Shown here in pieces: positions 24,945 through 32,310 of a stretch of DNA of 64,000 nt. Each line of letters opens with the position of its first letter. Position 1 is the stretch's first letter. The position numbers and the translations under genes are program-made. Where the stretch lies: positions 62,001 to 126,000 of the forward strand of contig JAAVIC010000027.1 of NCBI GenBank assembly GCA_014799385.1. The letters are read 5' to 3'. The notes under the pieces were generated by a model that was not told the DNA's origin, made no database searches, and saw only the letters and a list, made by a program, of their open reading frames with translations. The DNA comes from Oscillospiraceae bacterium. GTDB lineage: Bacteria; Bacillota; Clostridia; Oscillospirales; Ruminococcaceae.

Positions 24945-27567
24945 CGTTTTCCTCCGTTTTCTCTTTCTGCGGCAAAAGATTCGGCACAATCAAGATTGCG
25001 AGAATAACCGCGCCGAATCCGCAGCAGATAAGCCCCTCTTTCATTCCCGCGGGGGTGAATTTCAACGTGATTTTATGCTCTCCCGGCGGAACTTCAACGC
25101 ACATCAACGCGCGGTTCACACAAGCGGAAATCTCGGCTTTCTCGCCGTCAATCTCAGCACTCCAACCCTCCTCATACGGAATCGAGGTGAACAGTACCTG
25201 TTTTTCAGACGCAGAAACATTTATTTCCAATTCGGCTTTTCCCGTCCGAGTAACGGCGGTATTTTCGTTCATAGCGCGGATTTGCGCGTTCCACGCGGAG
25301 ATTTCCGCGTCCGTGGTGTAAAAGAACTGAGCCTCTTTGATGTACACATCATCGGCAAGCAGTTTCAGCTCCGCCTTGAACGTTTCCCCTTTGGAAAATT
25401 CTCCCAGACACACAATGGTGTGATTCTCGTTGTTGAAGTACTTCTTGAAATACTCATCGTTCAGATACAGGTCGCAATTGCGTTCGTAATCGGTCGGGAA
25501 ATAGAGATACGCTCTGCCGCTCTCCGGCATTTCCACATCGTAATAAATCGACGCGGACTCGCTCTTTATACGCTTTTTGTAGGAAATATGATTGTCGGTG
25601 GTCGAACCGATGTTGATATTCTCACACCCGAAAATCGTGTCCGTTATCGGGTGATACAGTTCAATGGGATTACCCGTAAGCAGCCCCGCCAACTCCTCTT
25701 GAGCGGAGAACGGATCTCCCGAGATCATCGAATGATTAACCCCCGAATCCGCGAGGAACGCCAACCCAAACGCATCGGGATTTTCATAAACCGTCACATC
25801 GCTGTCATTTTCAATCGGCACGGTTTCGGAATACGGAACAAATCTCTCGTCCTTGGACAGCACATACTTGAAACCGAAAATATCATCGGTGAGAGATGTC
25901 GCGCCGTCATATCTGGAATAATGGTCGCGCGCGCCGTAGCCGAGCGTCCGCAGCAGCGCGAGTGCTTTTTCGTTGTATACGCTGGTGCTGTGCGAAACTC
26001 CGTACAGTCCGACCGCCATCGGGTCGTTTACCGTGCGGTGGAAGGTTTTTTCGGTGCGGTAGAATCCGTTGTCATATTCGCGGAGTTGGTCAACGATTTC
26101 CCGTGTTTTGGGAATATCGTCAACGTAGCTGCTCCGTTCGGAATAATACACATCGCTGTGCATTTTGCGCAAATAAACGATGGAATTCATCAGCAACTCC
26201 ACACAGACAAGTCCGACAAGCACGCGGTTCATCACCTTATTGCGGTGATTTCTGTAAGCCGCGAGAAATGCCGCGAAAATCCCCAATACAATCAGCGGAA
26301 TCACAATTACGAGCTTAGTGTCAAAGTGGCTGTTTCCGGCATAATAGTCACAGAAAAGCAGCGTTCCCAACAACAGGAAAAACACACCGCCGATGGTTTT
26401 CATACGCGTTTTTTCAATGTTCTCAAATGCCTCCGCGCCGAAAATCACCAACAGGAACACCACTGTAAACGCGTATCTGAACGGCATCCACACAGGGACT
26501 TGTCCGCCGTGCCACAGCATATCTACCGGCTTGATATACATCGACAGTGCCATAATCCCCAGTATAAAGCCGCCCGCGATTCGCCGCCGCAGAGGAATTT
26601 TCCGTAACACAAAATACACTGCCGCAAAAACCAGCACCAATGTTCCGCAATATAACATGGGCAATCCCTCGGGACGCTCGGTGTCGTAGGTCGCGGGAAA
26701 CAGCTTTATAAGCATATCCGCGAGATTGAAATTTTCAGCAAGGGGGAGATCCGTTTTCTCCCCGCTGATTTTTCCGTTGCGAAGTGCCTTGAATACGGGA
26801 ATCAGCACCGGGCACGCAAGCATTATCGCGGATACCGAGCTTAGTCCGTATACAAGCACGGACTTCGCAAATTCACGCGCGGATTTAACCTCCGACTGTC
26901 CGGACGCGAGGTAATACGCGAAATACAGTGCCGAGAAAATCCCGACCATATATCCGATGTAGAAATTCGCGATGAAGATGTACAGCAGCGACAGAGTATA
27001 CAACAGGAATCTTTTTTCATCGCAGACGCGCTCCACGCCCATAATCACAAGCGGAAGAGCGATCAGCCCGTCCAGCCACATGGGGTTGAGCGTATGAGCC
27101 ATAAAATATCCGCACAGCGCAAAGCTCACCGAGAATAAAATCACGGTGAGATTTGAAAATCCACGCTGTTTTTTCAGATAAACCGCGCTTGTAAAGCCGA
27201 CTGCCGCCGATTTCACCAACAGCATCGTCATTATGCCCTCGGTGATACACGCCCGCGGAAACGCCCACACAATAAAGTTAAACGGGCTTGCGAGATAGTA
27301 CGCAAAGGTTCCGAAAAACTCTCCGGAGAGAGAACCCGACCAACTGTAAAACAAGCTCTCTTTCCCGCTCAGAACATCGCGCATATAATCAAAATAGTAA
27401 ACATACTGCGCGTTTAAGTCCAGCGCCAACACAGAGCGTTTTCCAAACGGATAAACGCCGAAAAACATATACGCGCACAGCAACAAAACGGCAGGCAGCA
27501 ACGCCGCAAGAAAATACGCGCGCCTGTCGTAAATCCAAGCCCCGACAGATTTCAAACGGTCAAGCAT
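24937..27567 (-). CDS. YfhO-family membrane protein
   Basis: An 876-residue integral membrane protein with about 12-14 TM helices in the first 520 residues, a large extracytoplasmic domain (about 520-850) rich in aromatic beta strands, and a final TM helix. This matches the YfhO family: in Bacillus and Listeria, YfhO-like proteins are GT-C-type glycosyltransferases that decorate lipoteichoic or wall teichoic acid. The N-terminal region has an Asp in a periplasmic loop (ALDLNAQY), as expected for a GT-C fold. It begins 3 bp after the yjbQ gene and overlaps the next gene, so it lies in the middle of the operon. Confidence 0.82.
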   Translation of the reverse strand: MLDRLKSVGAWIYDRRAYFLAALLPAVLLLCAYMFFGVYPFGKRSVLALDLNAQYVYYFDYMRDVLSGKESLFYSWSGSLSGEFFGTFAYYLASPFNFIVWAFPRACITEGIMTMLLVKSAAVGFTSAVYLKKQRGFSNLTVILFSVSFALCGYFMAHTLNPMWLDGLIALPLVIMGVERVCDEKRFLLYTLSLLYIFIANFYIGYMVGIFSALYFAYYLASGQSEVKSAREFAKSVLVYGLSSVSAIMLACPVLIPVFKALRNGKISGEKTDLPLAENFNLADMLIKLFPATYDTERPEGLPMLYCGTLVLVFAAVYFVLRKIPLRRRIAGGFILGIMALSMYIKPVDMLWHGGQVPVWMPFRYAFTVVFLLVIFGAEAFENIEKTRMKTIGGVFFLLLGTLLFCDYYAGNSHFDTKLVIVIPLIVLGIFAAFLAAYRNHRNKVMNRVLVGLVCVELLMNSIVYLRKMHSDVYYSERSSYVDDIPKTREIVDQLREYDNGFYRTEKTFHRTVNDPMAVGLYGVSHSTSVYNEKALALLRTLGYGARDHYSRYDGATSLTDDIFGFKYVLSKDERFVPYSETVPIENDSDVTVYENPDAFGLAFLADSGVNHSMISGDPFSAQEELAGLLTGNPIELYHPITDTIFGCENINIGSTTDNHISYKKRIKSESASIYYDVEMPESGRAYLYFPTDYERNCDLYLNDEYFKKYFNNENHTIVCLGEFSKGETFKAELKLLADDVYIKEAQFFYTTDAEISAWNAQIRAMNENTAVTRTGKAELEINVSASEKQVLFTSIPYEEGWSAEIDGEKAEISACVNRALMCVEVPPGEHKITLKFTPAGMKEGLICCGFGAVILAILIVPNLLPQKEKTEENDE

Positions 27568-27570
27568 TCG

Positions 27571-27978
27571 TCACTCACCGATTATCTTAACAAGGACGTT
27601 CTTTTCACGCTGACCATCGAAATCGCCGTACATAATATACTGCCGCGGACCGAGATCGAGCCGTCCGTCCGAAATGGGAACCACCACGCTTGCGCCGAGA
27701 ATAATCTGCTTCAGATGTCCGATTCCCGCACTTTCATAGTCAACCTTGTATGCGGTATCGCCCTCGGTGAGCTTCTCCAGAACACGCGACCAATCGGCAT
27801 ACAGATCCTCGTTGTCGTTCTCAAGAAACACCGCCGATGTGGTGTGCTGCGACGCTATTACGCACAATCCGTCCGTAACCTGACTTCTGCGCACACATTC
27901 CTCAACCTCATACGAAAGATTGAAAAACTGCTGCTTGGATTCCGATGCTACTGTTAAAAGCTGTCTGTAATTCTTCAT
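27571..27978 (-). CDS. YjbQ/UPF0047 family protein
   Basis: The 135-residue protein matches the YjbQ (UPF0047) family over its full length. The conserved CVIASQHTTSAVFLEND, GHLKQIILGASVVVPI and DLGPRQYIMYGDFDG segments are present. The family is a small trimeric beta-sandwich reported to have weak thiamine phosphate synthase activity in some members; its real role is unknown. The start was set to the ATG at 27978, 8 bases after GGAAAGGGA, rather than upstream codons. It is followed by yfhO after 3 bp. Confidence 0.85.
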   Translation of the reverse strand: MKNYRQLLTVASESKQQFFNLSYEVEECVRRSQVTDGLCVIASQHTTSAVFLENDNEDLYADWSRVLEKLTEGDTAYKVDYESAGIGHLKQIILGASVVVPISDGRLDLGPRQYIMYGDFDGQREKNVLVKIIGE

Positions 27979-28000
27979 AGTTTTATCCCTTTCCATATCG

Positions 28001-28738
28001 TTAATCAACAATATTTATCACCAAAGTGCCACGCTCTATCACCGCGTGAATAACCCTGTTTCCCCCGTTATATCCATAGAATCTGCTTCCGTATGGATCT
28101 CCGTTCCACAGCTCGGTTTCGCACTTGCCGCTGTCGGTTTCAAAATCCACCGCCATTGAGCTGTCCCCCGGCACGGTAAATTTTGCATCGCCCTTTCGCG
28201 ACAGGATTTCGCAGCCGTCAACGACATTTTCAAAATCCACATCGATAAAACCGCTTGTGGTGGTAATATTTGTAAGCGCAACGGTGTTTTCACAGGTAAT
28301 ATTACCGCTTTCGGTGGAGAGTCTGGTTTGTCCGCAGTCGACCCTGCCTATTTTTATGCTGCCGGAGCCTGTATAAATCGAAATCTCGCGGTAAATATGC
28401 TGCGGAAGATACAACGTCAACTCAAACTCCGACTTTTTTCCCGCGAACAACGACACAACAAACTTGTTGCTCTCGGCTATGGCAAGACTGTTGTCGCCGG
28501 TCTCGAAATCAAGCGGGAGGTCGTTTTTATACACCGCGCGGATCTCCTCTCCGTCATACGGAATCACCGTCACCGGAAGCCGCGCAAGGCTTACATCTAT
28601 ATACTCGCACAACGGAAAGCTGCGGTCGCCCTCGCTTATGCTGTCATGCTCGGCATTGCGGAACAAGAATGTAATCCCCGCGAAGAAGATTCCGCAAACC
28701 AATGTGAAAACCAAAAGCCTGTTAATGCTCTTTTCCAT
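28001..28738 (-). CDS. DUF4097-type beta-helix surface protein
   Basis: A 245-residue protein with an N-terminal TM anchor (about 8-25) followed by a beta-helical region. This has repeated strands of the type 'I..gsGsI.ig..dcg.t.lsTesGnI.cent....ni.TtSGfidvdf', which is the DUF4097 pattern of bacterial adhesin-like or anti-sigma-associated proteins. In many Firmicutes such genes follow a PadR regulator and a DUF1700 membrane protein. Here only a small membrane protein precedes it, by 6 bp. Probably located at the outer face of the membrane. Function unknown. Confidence 0.72.
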   Translation of the reverse strand: MEKSINRLLVFTLVCGIFFAGITFLFRNAEHDSISEGDRSFPLCEYIDVSLARLPVTVIPYDGEEIRAVYKNDLPLDFETGDNSLAIAESNKFVVSLFAGKKSEFELTLYLPQHIYREISIYTGSGSIKIGRVDCGQTRLSTESGNITCENTVALTNITTTSGFIDVDFENVVDGCEILSRKGDAKFTVPGDSSMAVDFETDSGKCETELWNGDPYGSRFYGYNGGNRVIHAVIERGTLVINIVD

Positions 28739-28744
28739 TACATG

Positions 28745-29068
28745 TTACCACCCGCGGAGCTTGTCGCACCGCCGCCTTACCTTGATAAAACCGCGCGATA
28801 TAAGGAATCCCAGTTTCACGGCAATCAGTCCGAGAGATGCGGAGAAGAATCCCGCCGACAGTCCGCCGAAAAGCATTACCTGCGGCGCAAGCTCTGTGAT
28901 TACGAAATCCGCCTTAAACATCAGAACAGCCACACCGAACACCGCCATCATTGCTCCCAAGGGCACGCCGATAACCGCCGCCGTAAGCATCGCAAGCATA
29001 ACCGCCGTTGTAACCGCAAACGCAATCCAAAACGCCGTATACCGCAAAAAGACCTTGAACGCCGTCAT
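28745..29068 (-). CDS. Small membrane protein, first gene of the yfhO operon
   Basis: The 107-residue protein starts at the ATG at 29068, which has AAAGGAG six bases upstream; codons further upstream lack a binding site. Three or four hydrophobic segments (about 8-28, 30-48, 60-88) and a basic C-terminus (RRRCDKLRGW) are visible. By its position before a DUF4097 gene it may play the role of the DUF1700-type membrane partner, but the sequence similarity is not convincing. A sigma-A promoter at 29160 drives it. Confidence 0.68.
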   Translation of the reverse strand: MTAFKVFLRYTAFWIAFAVTTAVMLAMLTAAVIGVPLGAMMAVFGVAVLMFKADFVITELAPQVMLFGGLSAGFFSASLGLIAVKLGFLISRGFIKVRRRCDKLRGW

Positions 29069-29126
29069 AGCGGAATCTCCTTTGAAAAATTTTTTAGCTC
29101 CCAATCAGAGTTGATTCAAATTAAAC

Positions 29127-29150
29127 GCCCTTTTCTGTAAGGATATAATG
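29127..29150 (-). promoter_or_regulatory. Recurrent initially transcribed motif, yfhO operon
   Basis: Minus-strand CATTATATCCTTACAGAAAA lies about 10 bp after the -10. It matches the tepA leader motif at 14761-14784 in about 17 of 20 positions. Confidence 0.5.
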
Positions 29151-29159
29151 TTCTCTTTA

Positions 29160-29188
29160 ATTATACCACATTGCTTTCCCGTTGTCAA
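29160..29188 (-). promoter_or_regulatory. Sigma-A promoter of the yfhO operon
   Basis: On the minus strand, TTGACA (29183-29188), a 17-bp spacer and TATAAT (29160-29165), an exact consensus pair. It would drive the seven genes from 29068 down to 22642. Confidence 0.9.
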
Positions 29189-29246
29189 CCATTTTAATGA
29201 AATTAGTCAATATTGTGATGACTGTGCGGTGTTGCTTTAGTCAAAA

Positions 29247-29882
29247 TTATGCCCATCGTCTGTTAGGTTTGGGGCTGCCATGTCCGAAATATATGATTCT
29301 ATAGCCGATTTTGCTGATTTTACGAGCACTTTCAAGCATTTCTTCTTTATTGTGATAAAGCATTGAAACCGTGGGATAGAACATATTCATCAACGCATCG
29401 CCGACAATTAAATGTTCTTCATCAACGTCAATACCTATAGAACCGTTAGTATGCCCCGGTAAAGAGATAATCCGAGCGTCAATTCCATAATCGGACAAGT
29501 TATCCCCATCATTCAACAGAACATCCGGCTTAAACTCCCGCATTGTACGGACAGCAAAGTCCTTGAGTGACGCAGACAAAACAATCTTCCCCAAAAACGT
29601 TGACGCGGAAAGACCCTGATTTGTGTTGGATTTGATCAAATCACAATCTCGATCGTTCATCGCAATCGGTATTCCGAGCATATCGGAAATTTGTGCCGCA
29701 TTTTCCGCATGGTCAAAATGCGCGTGAGTTAGTACAATCATTTTAACATTGTATTGCCTGCACGCATCAATTACACGCTGTAAAAACTCCTTTTTCCCTG
29801 TGTCAACTAAAATTCCGCACGCTCCGTTTTCGATAATGTAGCAGTTGCCGTTACCGCATTTGATTCGATGAACCTCGCTCAT
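29247..29882 (-). CDS. MBL-fold metallo-hydrolase
   Basis: A 211-residue metallo-beta-lactamase-fold protein with the metal-binding motif THAHFDHAEN (52-61), a G-H-T-N-G-S-I-G-I-D stretch (second His) and GHGSPK near the C-terminus. It is compact and lacks extra domains. The family includes glyoxalase II-like thiolesterases, lactonases and many uncharacterised hydrolases; a specific substrate cannot be assigned. It lies 15 bp downstream of the DUF308 gene and is presumably cotranscribed with it. Confidence 0.85.
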   Translation of the reverse strand: MSEVHRIKCGNGNCYIIENGACGILVDTGKKEFLQRVIDACRQYNVKMIVLTHAHFDHAENAAQISDMLGIPIAMNDRDCDLIKSNTNQGLSASTFLGKIVLSASLKDFAVRTMREFKPDVLLNDGDNLSDYGIDARIISLPGHTNGSIGIDVDEEHLIVGDALMNMFYPTVSMLYHNKEEMLESARKISKIGYRIIYFGHGSPKPNRRWA

Positions 29883-29897
29883 TTTTATACTCCCCGA

Positions 29898-30491
29898 CTA
29901 CTTGTCCTCTTTGATAACGTCAATTTCTTTGGAAGTTTTCAATTCCTTTTGTACGTTGGACGCGCCCGCGATTGCCATTATATCCGCCGCACAGCCGAGG
30001 ATCAATGCCACACCGAGTAAAATAGATACGACATTACTCGGAAAATCGGGCTTAAATGCGTTAAGTCCAACGAAAATCCCAACTCCAACAGTAAGCGCAA
30101 TCGGAATAAGAATTATTGCCCACAATTTATAGCCCGCCTTTTTCAGCGAGAACATATTCGGAAGTTTTACCACTCCGAAAATCCCCGCGAATATTCCCGC
30201 CGCCAATGCCACAAACGGCAGAATGCTTTTTGCAAAGATTATCAGCAGCGCGCCCGCGACAACTCCAAGCACCGAAGTGATGATTACCGGTGTCGCGCCG
30301 CTCTTGTCTCTCTTCACCAACCATGTAAAAAAGGTTATGATTCCGTATGCAGCAGCAATTATACCAAGTATCACTATAATAAATTCAAGTGAATTATCAT
30401 TGCGGATTATAAAAAACAATCCGCCTATCAGCTCCAACATCGACAGCAAAACCAAATTTCTGCGAAGCCCCTTCAAAACGTCAAGTTCCAT
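29898..30491 (-). CDS. DUF308/HdeD-like membrane protein
   Basis: The 197-residue protein has six hydrophobic segments in three hairpins: about 12-30, 35-55, 68-85, 88-108, 122-145 and 152-175. This is the HdeD/DUF308 pattern ('GIIAAAYGIITFFTWLV', 'AAGIFAGIFGVVKL'). HdeD in E. coli is linked to acid resistance; a role here is not known. The start is uncertain: ATG at 30491 has only a weak ribosome site, and an in-frame GTG at 30506 is the alternative. A sigma-A promoter lies at 30546. The C-terminal tail is soluble and Lys/Glu-rich. Confidence 0.7.
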   Translation of the reverse strand: MELDVLKGLRRNLVLLSMLELIGGLFFIIRNDNSLEFIIVILGIIAAAYGIITFFTWLVKRDKSGATPVIITSVLGVVAGALLIIFAKSILPFVALAAGIFAGIFGVVKLPNMFSLKKAGYKLWAIILIPIALTVGVGIFVGLNAFKPDFPSNVVSILLGVALILGCAADIMAIAGASNVQKELKTSKEIDVIKEDK

Positions 30492-30545
30492 ATCACATAC
30501 CGTCACAAGAGCCGCAGCCCCTGCCCTTTCTCAATTGTTATATTT

Positions 30546-30574
30546 ATAATACCTTATTATTTTGCAAATGTCAA
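30546..30574 (-). promoter_or_regulatory. Sigma-A promoter of the DUF308-MBL operon
   Basis: On the minus strand, TTGACA (30569-30574), a 17-bp spacer and TATTAT (30546-30551). Confidence 0.8.
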
Positions 30575-30654
30575 GTGTTTTTTACGGAATTTTCCTATTT
30601 TGGCAGAGCGCAGCGCGGTTTTTCCTAAAATCCGAAAAAATTTTATTTTACCCC

Positions 30655-30683
30655 TTGACAAATGCAAAATTTTGGTGTATAAT
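30655..30683 (+). promoter_or_regulatory. Promoter of tRNA-Ser
   Basis: TTGACA (30655-30660), a 17-bp spacer and TATAAT (30678-30683), an exact consensus pair ending 12 bp before the tRNA 5' end. Confidence 0.92.
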
Positions 30684-30695
30684 AGATTATGTTAC

Positions 30696-30784
30696 GGAAG
30701 CGTATCGAAGTGGTCATAACGGGCTTGACTCGAAATCAAGTAGTCCGCAAGGGCTCGTGGGTTCGAATCCCACCGCTTCCGCCA
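30696..30784 (+). tRNA. tRNA-Ser(CGA), CCA encoded
   Basis: The acceptor stem GGAAGCG / CGCTTCC is perfect. The anticodon stem CTTGA / TCAAG encloses the loop CTCGAAA, giving anticodon CGA (reads UCG). A long variable arm (AGTCCGCAAGGGCT), the T loop GTTCGAATC and an encoded CCA are all present, as expected for a class II serine tRNA. Confidence 0.97.
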
Positions 30785-30785
30785 G

Positions 30786-30947
30786 CAACGAGGAAATTCC
30801 CCCGCGCTTCGCGCGAGGGAATTTCCTCGTTGACTAAAGGCTTCGGTCTGCGCCGCAAAGCGGCTTGACCTCAGCTCTTTAGTAGCGCACTTTTTCCTTT
30901 GCGGACTTCGTCCGCAATTTCGCTTCGCGAAACCGGAAAAACTGCGC
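30786..30947. repeat. Cluster of palindromes downstream of tRNA-Ser
   Basis: Three structures follow each other. The first is a long hairpin of 16 bp, CAACGAGGAAATTCCC..GGGAATTTCCTCGTTG (30786-30832). The second is a stem ACTAAAG..CTTTAGT with an inner CGCCGC/GCGGC-type hairpin (30833-30883). The third is a three-way structure with outer arms GCGCACTTTTTCC / GGAAAAACTGCGC (one mismatch) enclosing TTGCGGACTTCGTCCGCAA and TTTCGCTTCGCGAAA (30885-30947). No long T-tract marks a classic terminator. Together with short direct repeats (AACTGCGCGGGA) up to about 31000 they fill the gap before pdxK. No gene is seen here. Confidence 0.7.
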
Positions 30948-31090
30948 GGGATGGTTCCTCTGTTCCGCATTACTTTTGAACAACTGCGCGGGAGTTCCGC
31001 ATTGATAGACGGATTTTTCACGATACCGCATATAATCAATAAACCGCATTGTTACCGGGAATTTCAATATATAGGAAAGGAAAACATATT

Positions 31091-31924
31091 ATGTACAAGA
31101 GAATTTTAACCATTCAGGATATTTCCTGCGTTGGACAGTGCTCGCTCACCGTGGCTCTGCCGATTTTGAGCGCGGCGGGGCTTGAAACCGCGATTTTACC
31201 CTCTGCGGTTCTGTCAAACCACACGGGCGGCTTTTCGGGGTGGACATTCACCGACCTCACCGAGGATATGCCGAAAATCCGCGAACAATGGGAAAAGGAA
31301 AATATTGGATTCTCCGCTGTTTACACGGGCTATCTCGGCAGCGCGAAACAGATCGACTATGTAAAGGACATCGCCGCAAGCCGTCTTGAGTCCGGCGGAA
31401 GACTGATCGTAGACCCCGCTATGGCAGATAATGGCAAGCTGTACGCGGGATTTGATTCCGTGTTTGTGGATGCTATGAAAAAACTGGTATTCTCGGCAGA
31501 CATTATCCTCCCAAACATCACCGAAGCGGCTCTGCTGACGGATTCCGAATACAAAGAGGAATACGACAGCTCCTACACAGATATGCTGATTTCACGGCTT
31601 ACGGATAACGGCGCAAAGACGATAATTCTCACGGGTGTGGGATATTCTCCTGAAAAAACGGGCGTGCTGGTGTGCGAAAACGGAAAACAGACCTATTATG
31701 AACACCGCAAAATCGCGGGCGGCTGCCACGGAACGGGCGATGTGTACGCTTCCGCGTTTGTGGGTGCGTTGGAAAATGACCTCTCCGCGTTTGAGTCCGC
31801 GAAAATTGCCGCCGATTTCACATTGGAGTGCATTGAGAAAACTCACGGCGATGAAAATCACTGGTACGGTGTGAAATTCGAGCTTGCGATTCCCACGCTG
31901 ATAAAGCTCCTGAAACTCGGATAA
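31091..31924 (+). CDS. pdxK: Pyridoxal/pyridoxamine kinase (PdxK/ThiD-like ribokinase fold)
   Basis: A 277-residue ribokinase-fold kinase starting at the ATG at 31091 (AAAGGAAAAC upstream). It opens with ILTIQDISCVGQCSLTVALPIL, typical of pyridoxamine kinases, and has a conserved LPNITEAALL segment. The C-terminal anion hole GGCHGTGDVYASAF carries the catalytic Asp. It would phosphorylate B6 vitamers in the salvage route to pyridoxal 5'-phosphate. The clostridial family is annotated 'pyridoxamine kinase', and ThiD-like activity is the alternative. It is monocistronic and ends at a bidirectional terminator shared with the SASP gene. Confidence 0.85.
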   Translation: MYKRILTIQDISCVGQCSLTVALPILSAAGLETAILPSAVLSNHTGGFSGWTFTDLTEDMPKIREQWEKENIGFSAVYTGYLGSAKQIDYVKDIAASRLESGGRLIVDPAMADNGKLYAGFDSVFVDAMKKLVFSADIILPNITEAALLTDSEYKEEYDSSYTDMLISRLTDNGAKTIILTGVGYSPEKTGVLVCENGKQTYYEHRKIAGGCHGTGDVYASAFVGALENDLSAFESAKIAADFTLECIEKTHGDENHWYGVKFELAIPTLIKLLKLG

Positions 31925-31942
31925 ATTCGGTAAATAAAACAA

Positions 31943-31970
31943 TCCCCCGGACTGCTGCCCGGGGGATTTT
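31943..31970. terminator. Bidirectional intrinsic terminator between pdxK and the SASP gene
   Basis: The stem TCCCCCGG / CCGGGGGA is followed by TTTTGCG on the plus strand and by TTGTTTTATTT on the minus strand. It serves both convergent genes. Confidence 0.85.
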
Positions 31971-31976
31971 GCGAAT

Positions 31977-32153
31977 TTACTTAGCGTTCTGCTCGTAGGA
32001 TTCGATCATTTTCTTAACCATCATACCGCCGATAGAACCTGCCTGTCTTGCGGTGAGGTCGCCGTTGTAGCCGTTGTTAAGGTTTACGCCGACTTCGTTT
32101 GCTGCCTGCATCTTAATGTTGTTCAGATTAGCCTTAGCCTGTTTATTAGACAT
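31977..32153 (-). CDS. Alpha/beta-type small acid-soluble spore protein
   Basis: A 58-residue SASP starting at the ATG at 32153 (AAGGAGAATTG upstream). It has the GPR protease cleavage region (ANEVGVNL) and the conserved GDLTARQAGSIGGMMVKKMI DNA-binding helix. These proteins coat spore DNA and are degraded on germination. The size and motifs match the family. The 5' untranslated region contains nested inverted repeats (CAAAGGTT..AACCTTTG and TTCGGA..TCCGAA, 32181-32228). A forespore (sigma-G) promoter is expected, but I could not place it with confidence. Confidence 0.93.
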   Translation of the reverse strand: MSNKQAKANLNNIKMQAANEVGVNLNNGYNGDLTARQAGSIGGMMVKKMIESYEQNAK

Positions 32154-32310
32154 AATAACAATTCTCCTTGAAATCAAATTTATAACAAAGGTTTTTCAAA
32201 ACATCTTCGGAATCAATCCGAAATAACCTTTGCGCTATTATTATTTTCTCGTCAGCGAAAAATATTAAAGGGAATTGTTTCGTTTTTATCCTATTTTTGC
32301 TTGAAAAATT

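Noticed and set aside
24757-26607. 616-codon plus-strand open frame opposite yfhO
   Set aside because: It is Arg/His-rich shadow translation with no start signal. The minus-strand YfhO protein has proper TM and domain structure.
30692-31039. Minus-strand open frame containing RWDSNPRALADYLI
   Set aside because: It is antisense to tRNA-Ser and the palindromes; this peptide is a well-known translation artefact of serine tRNA genes.
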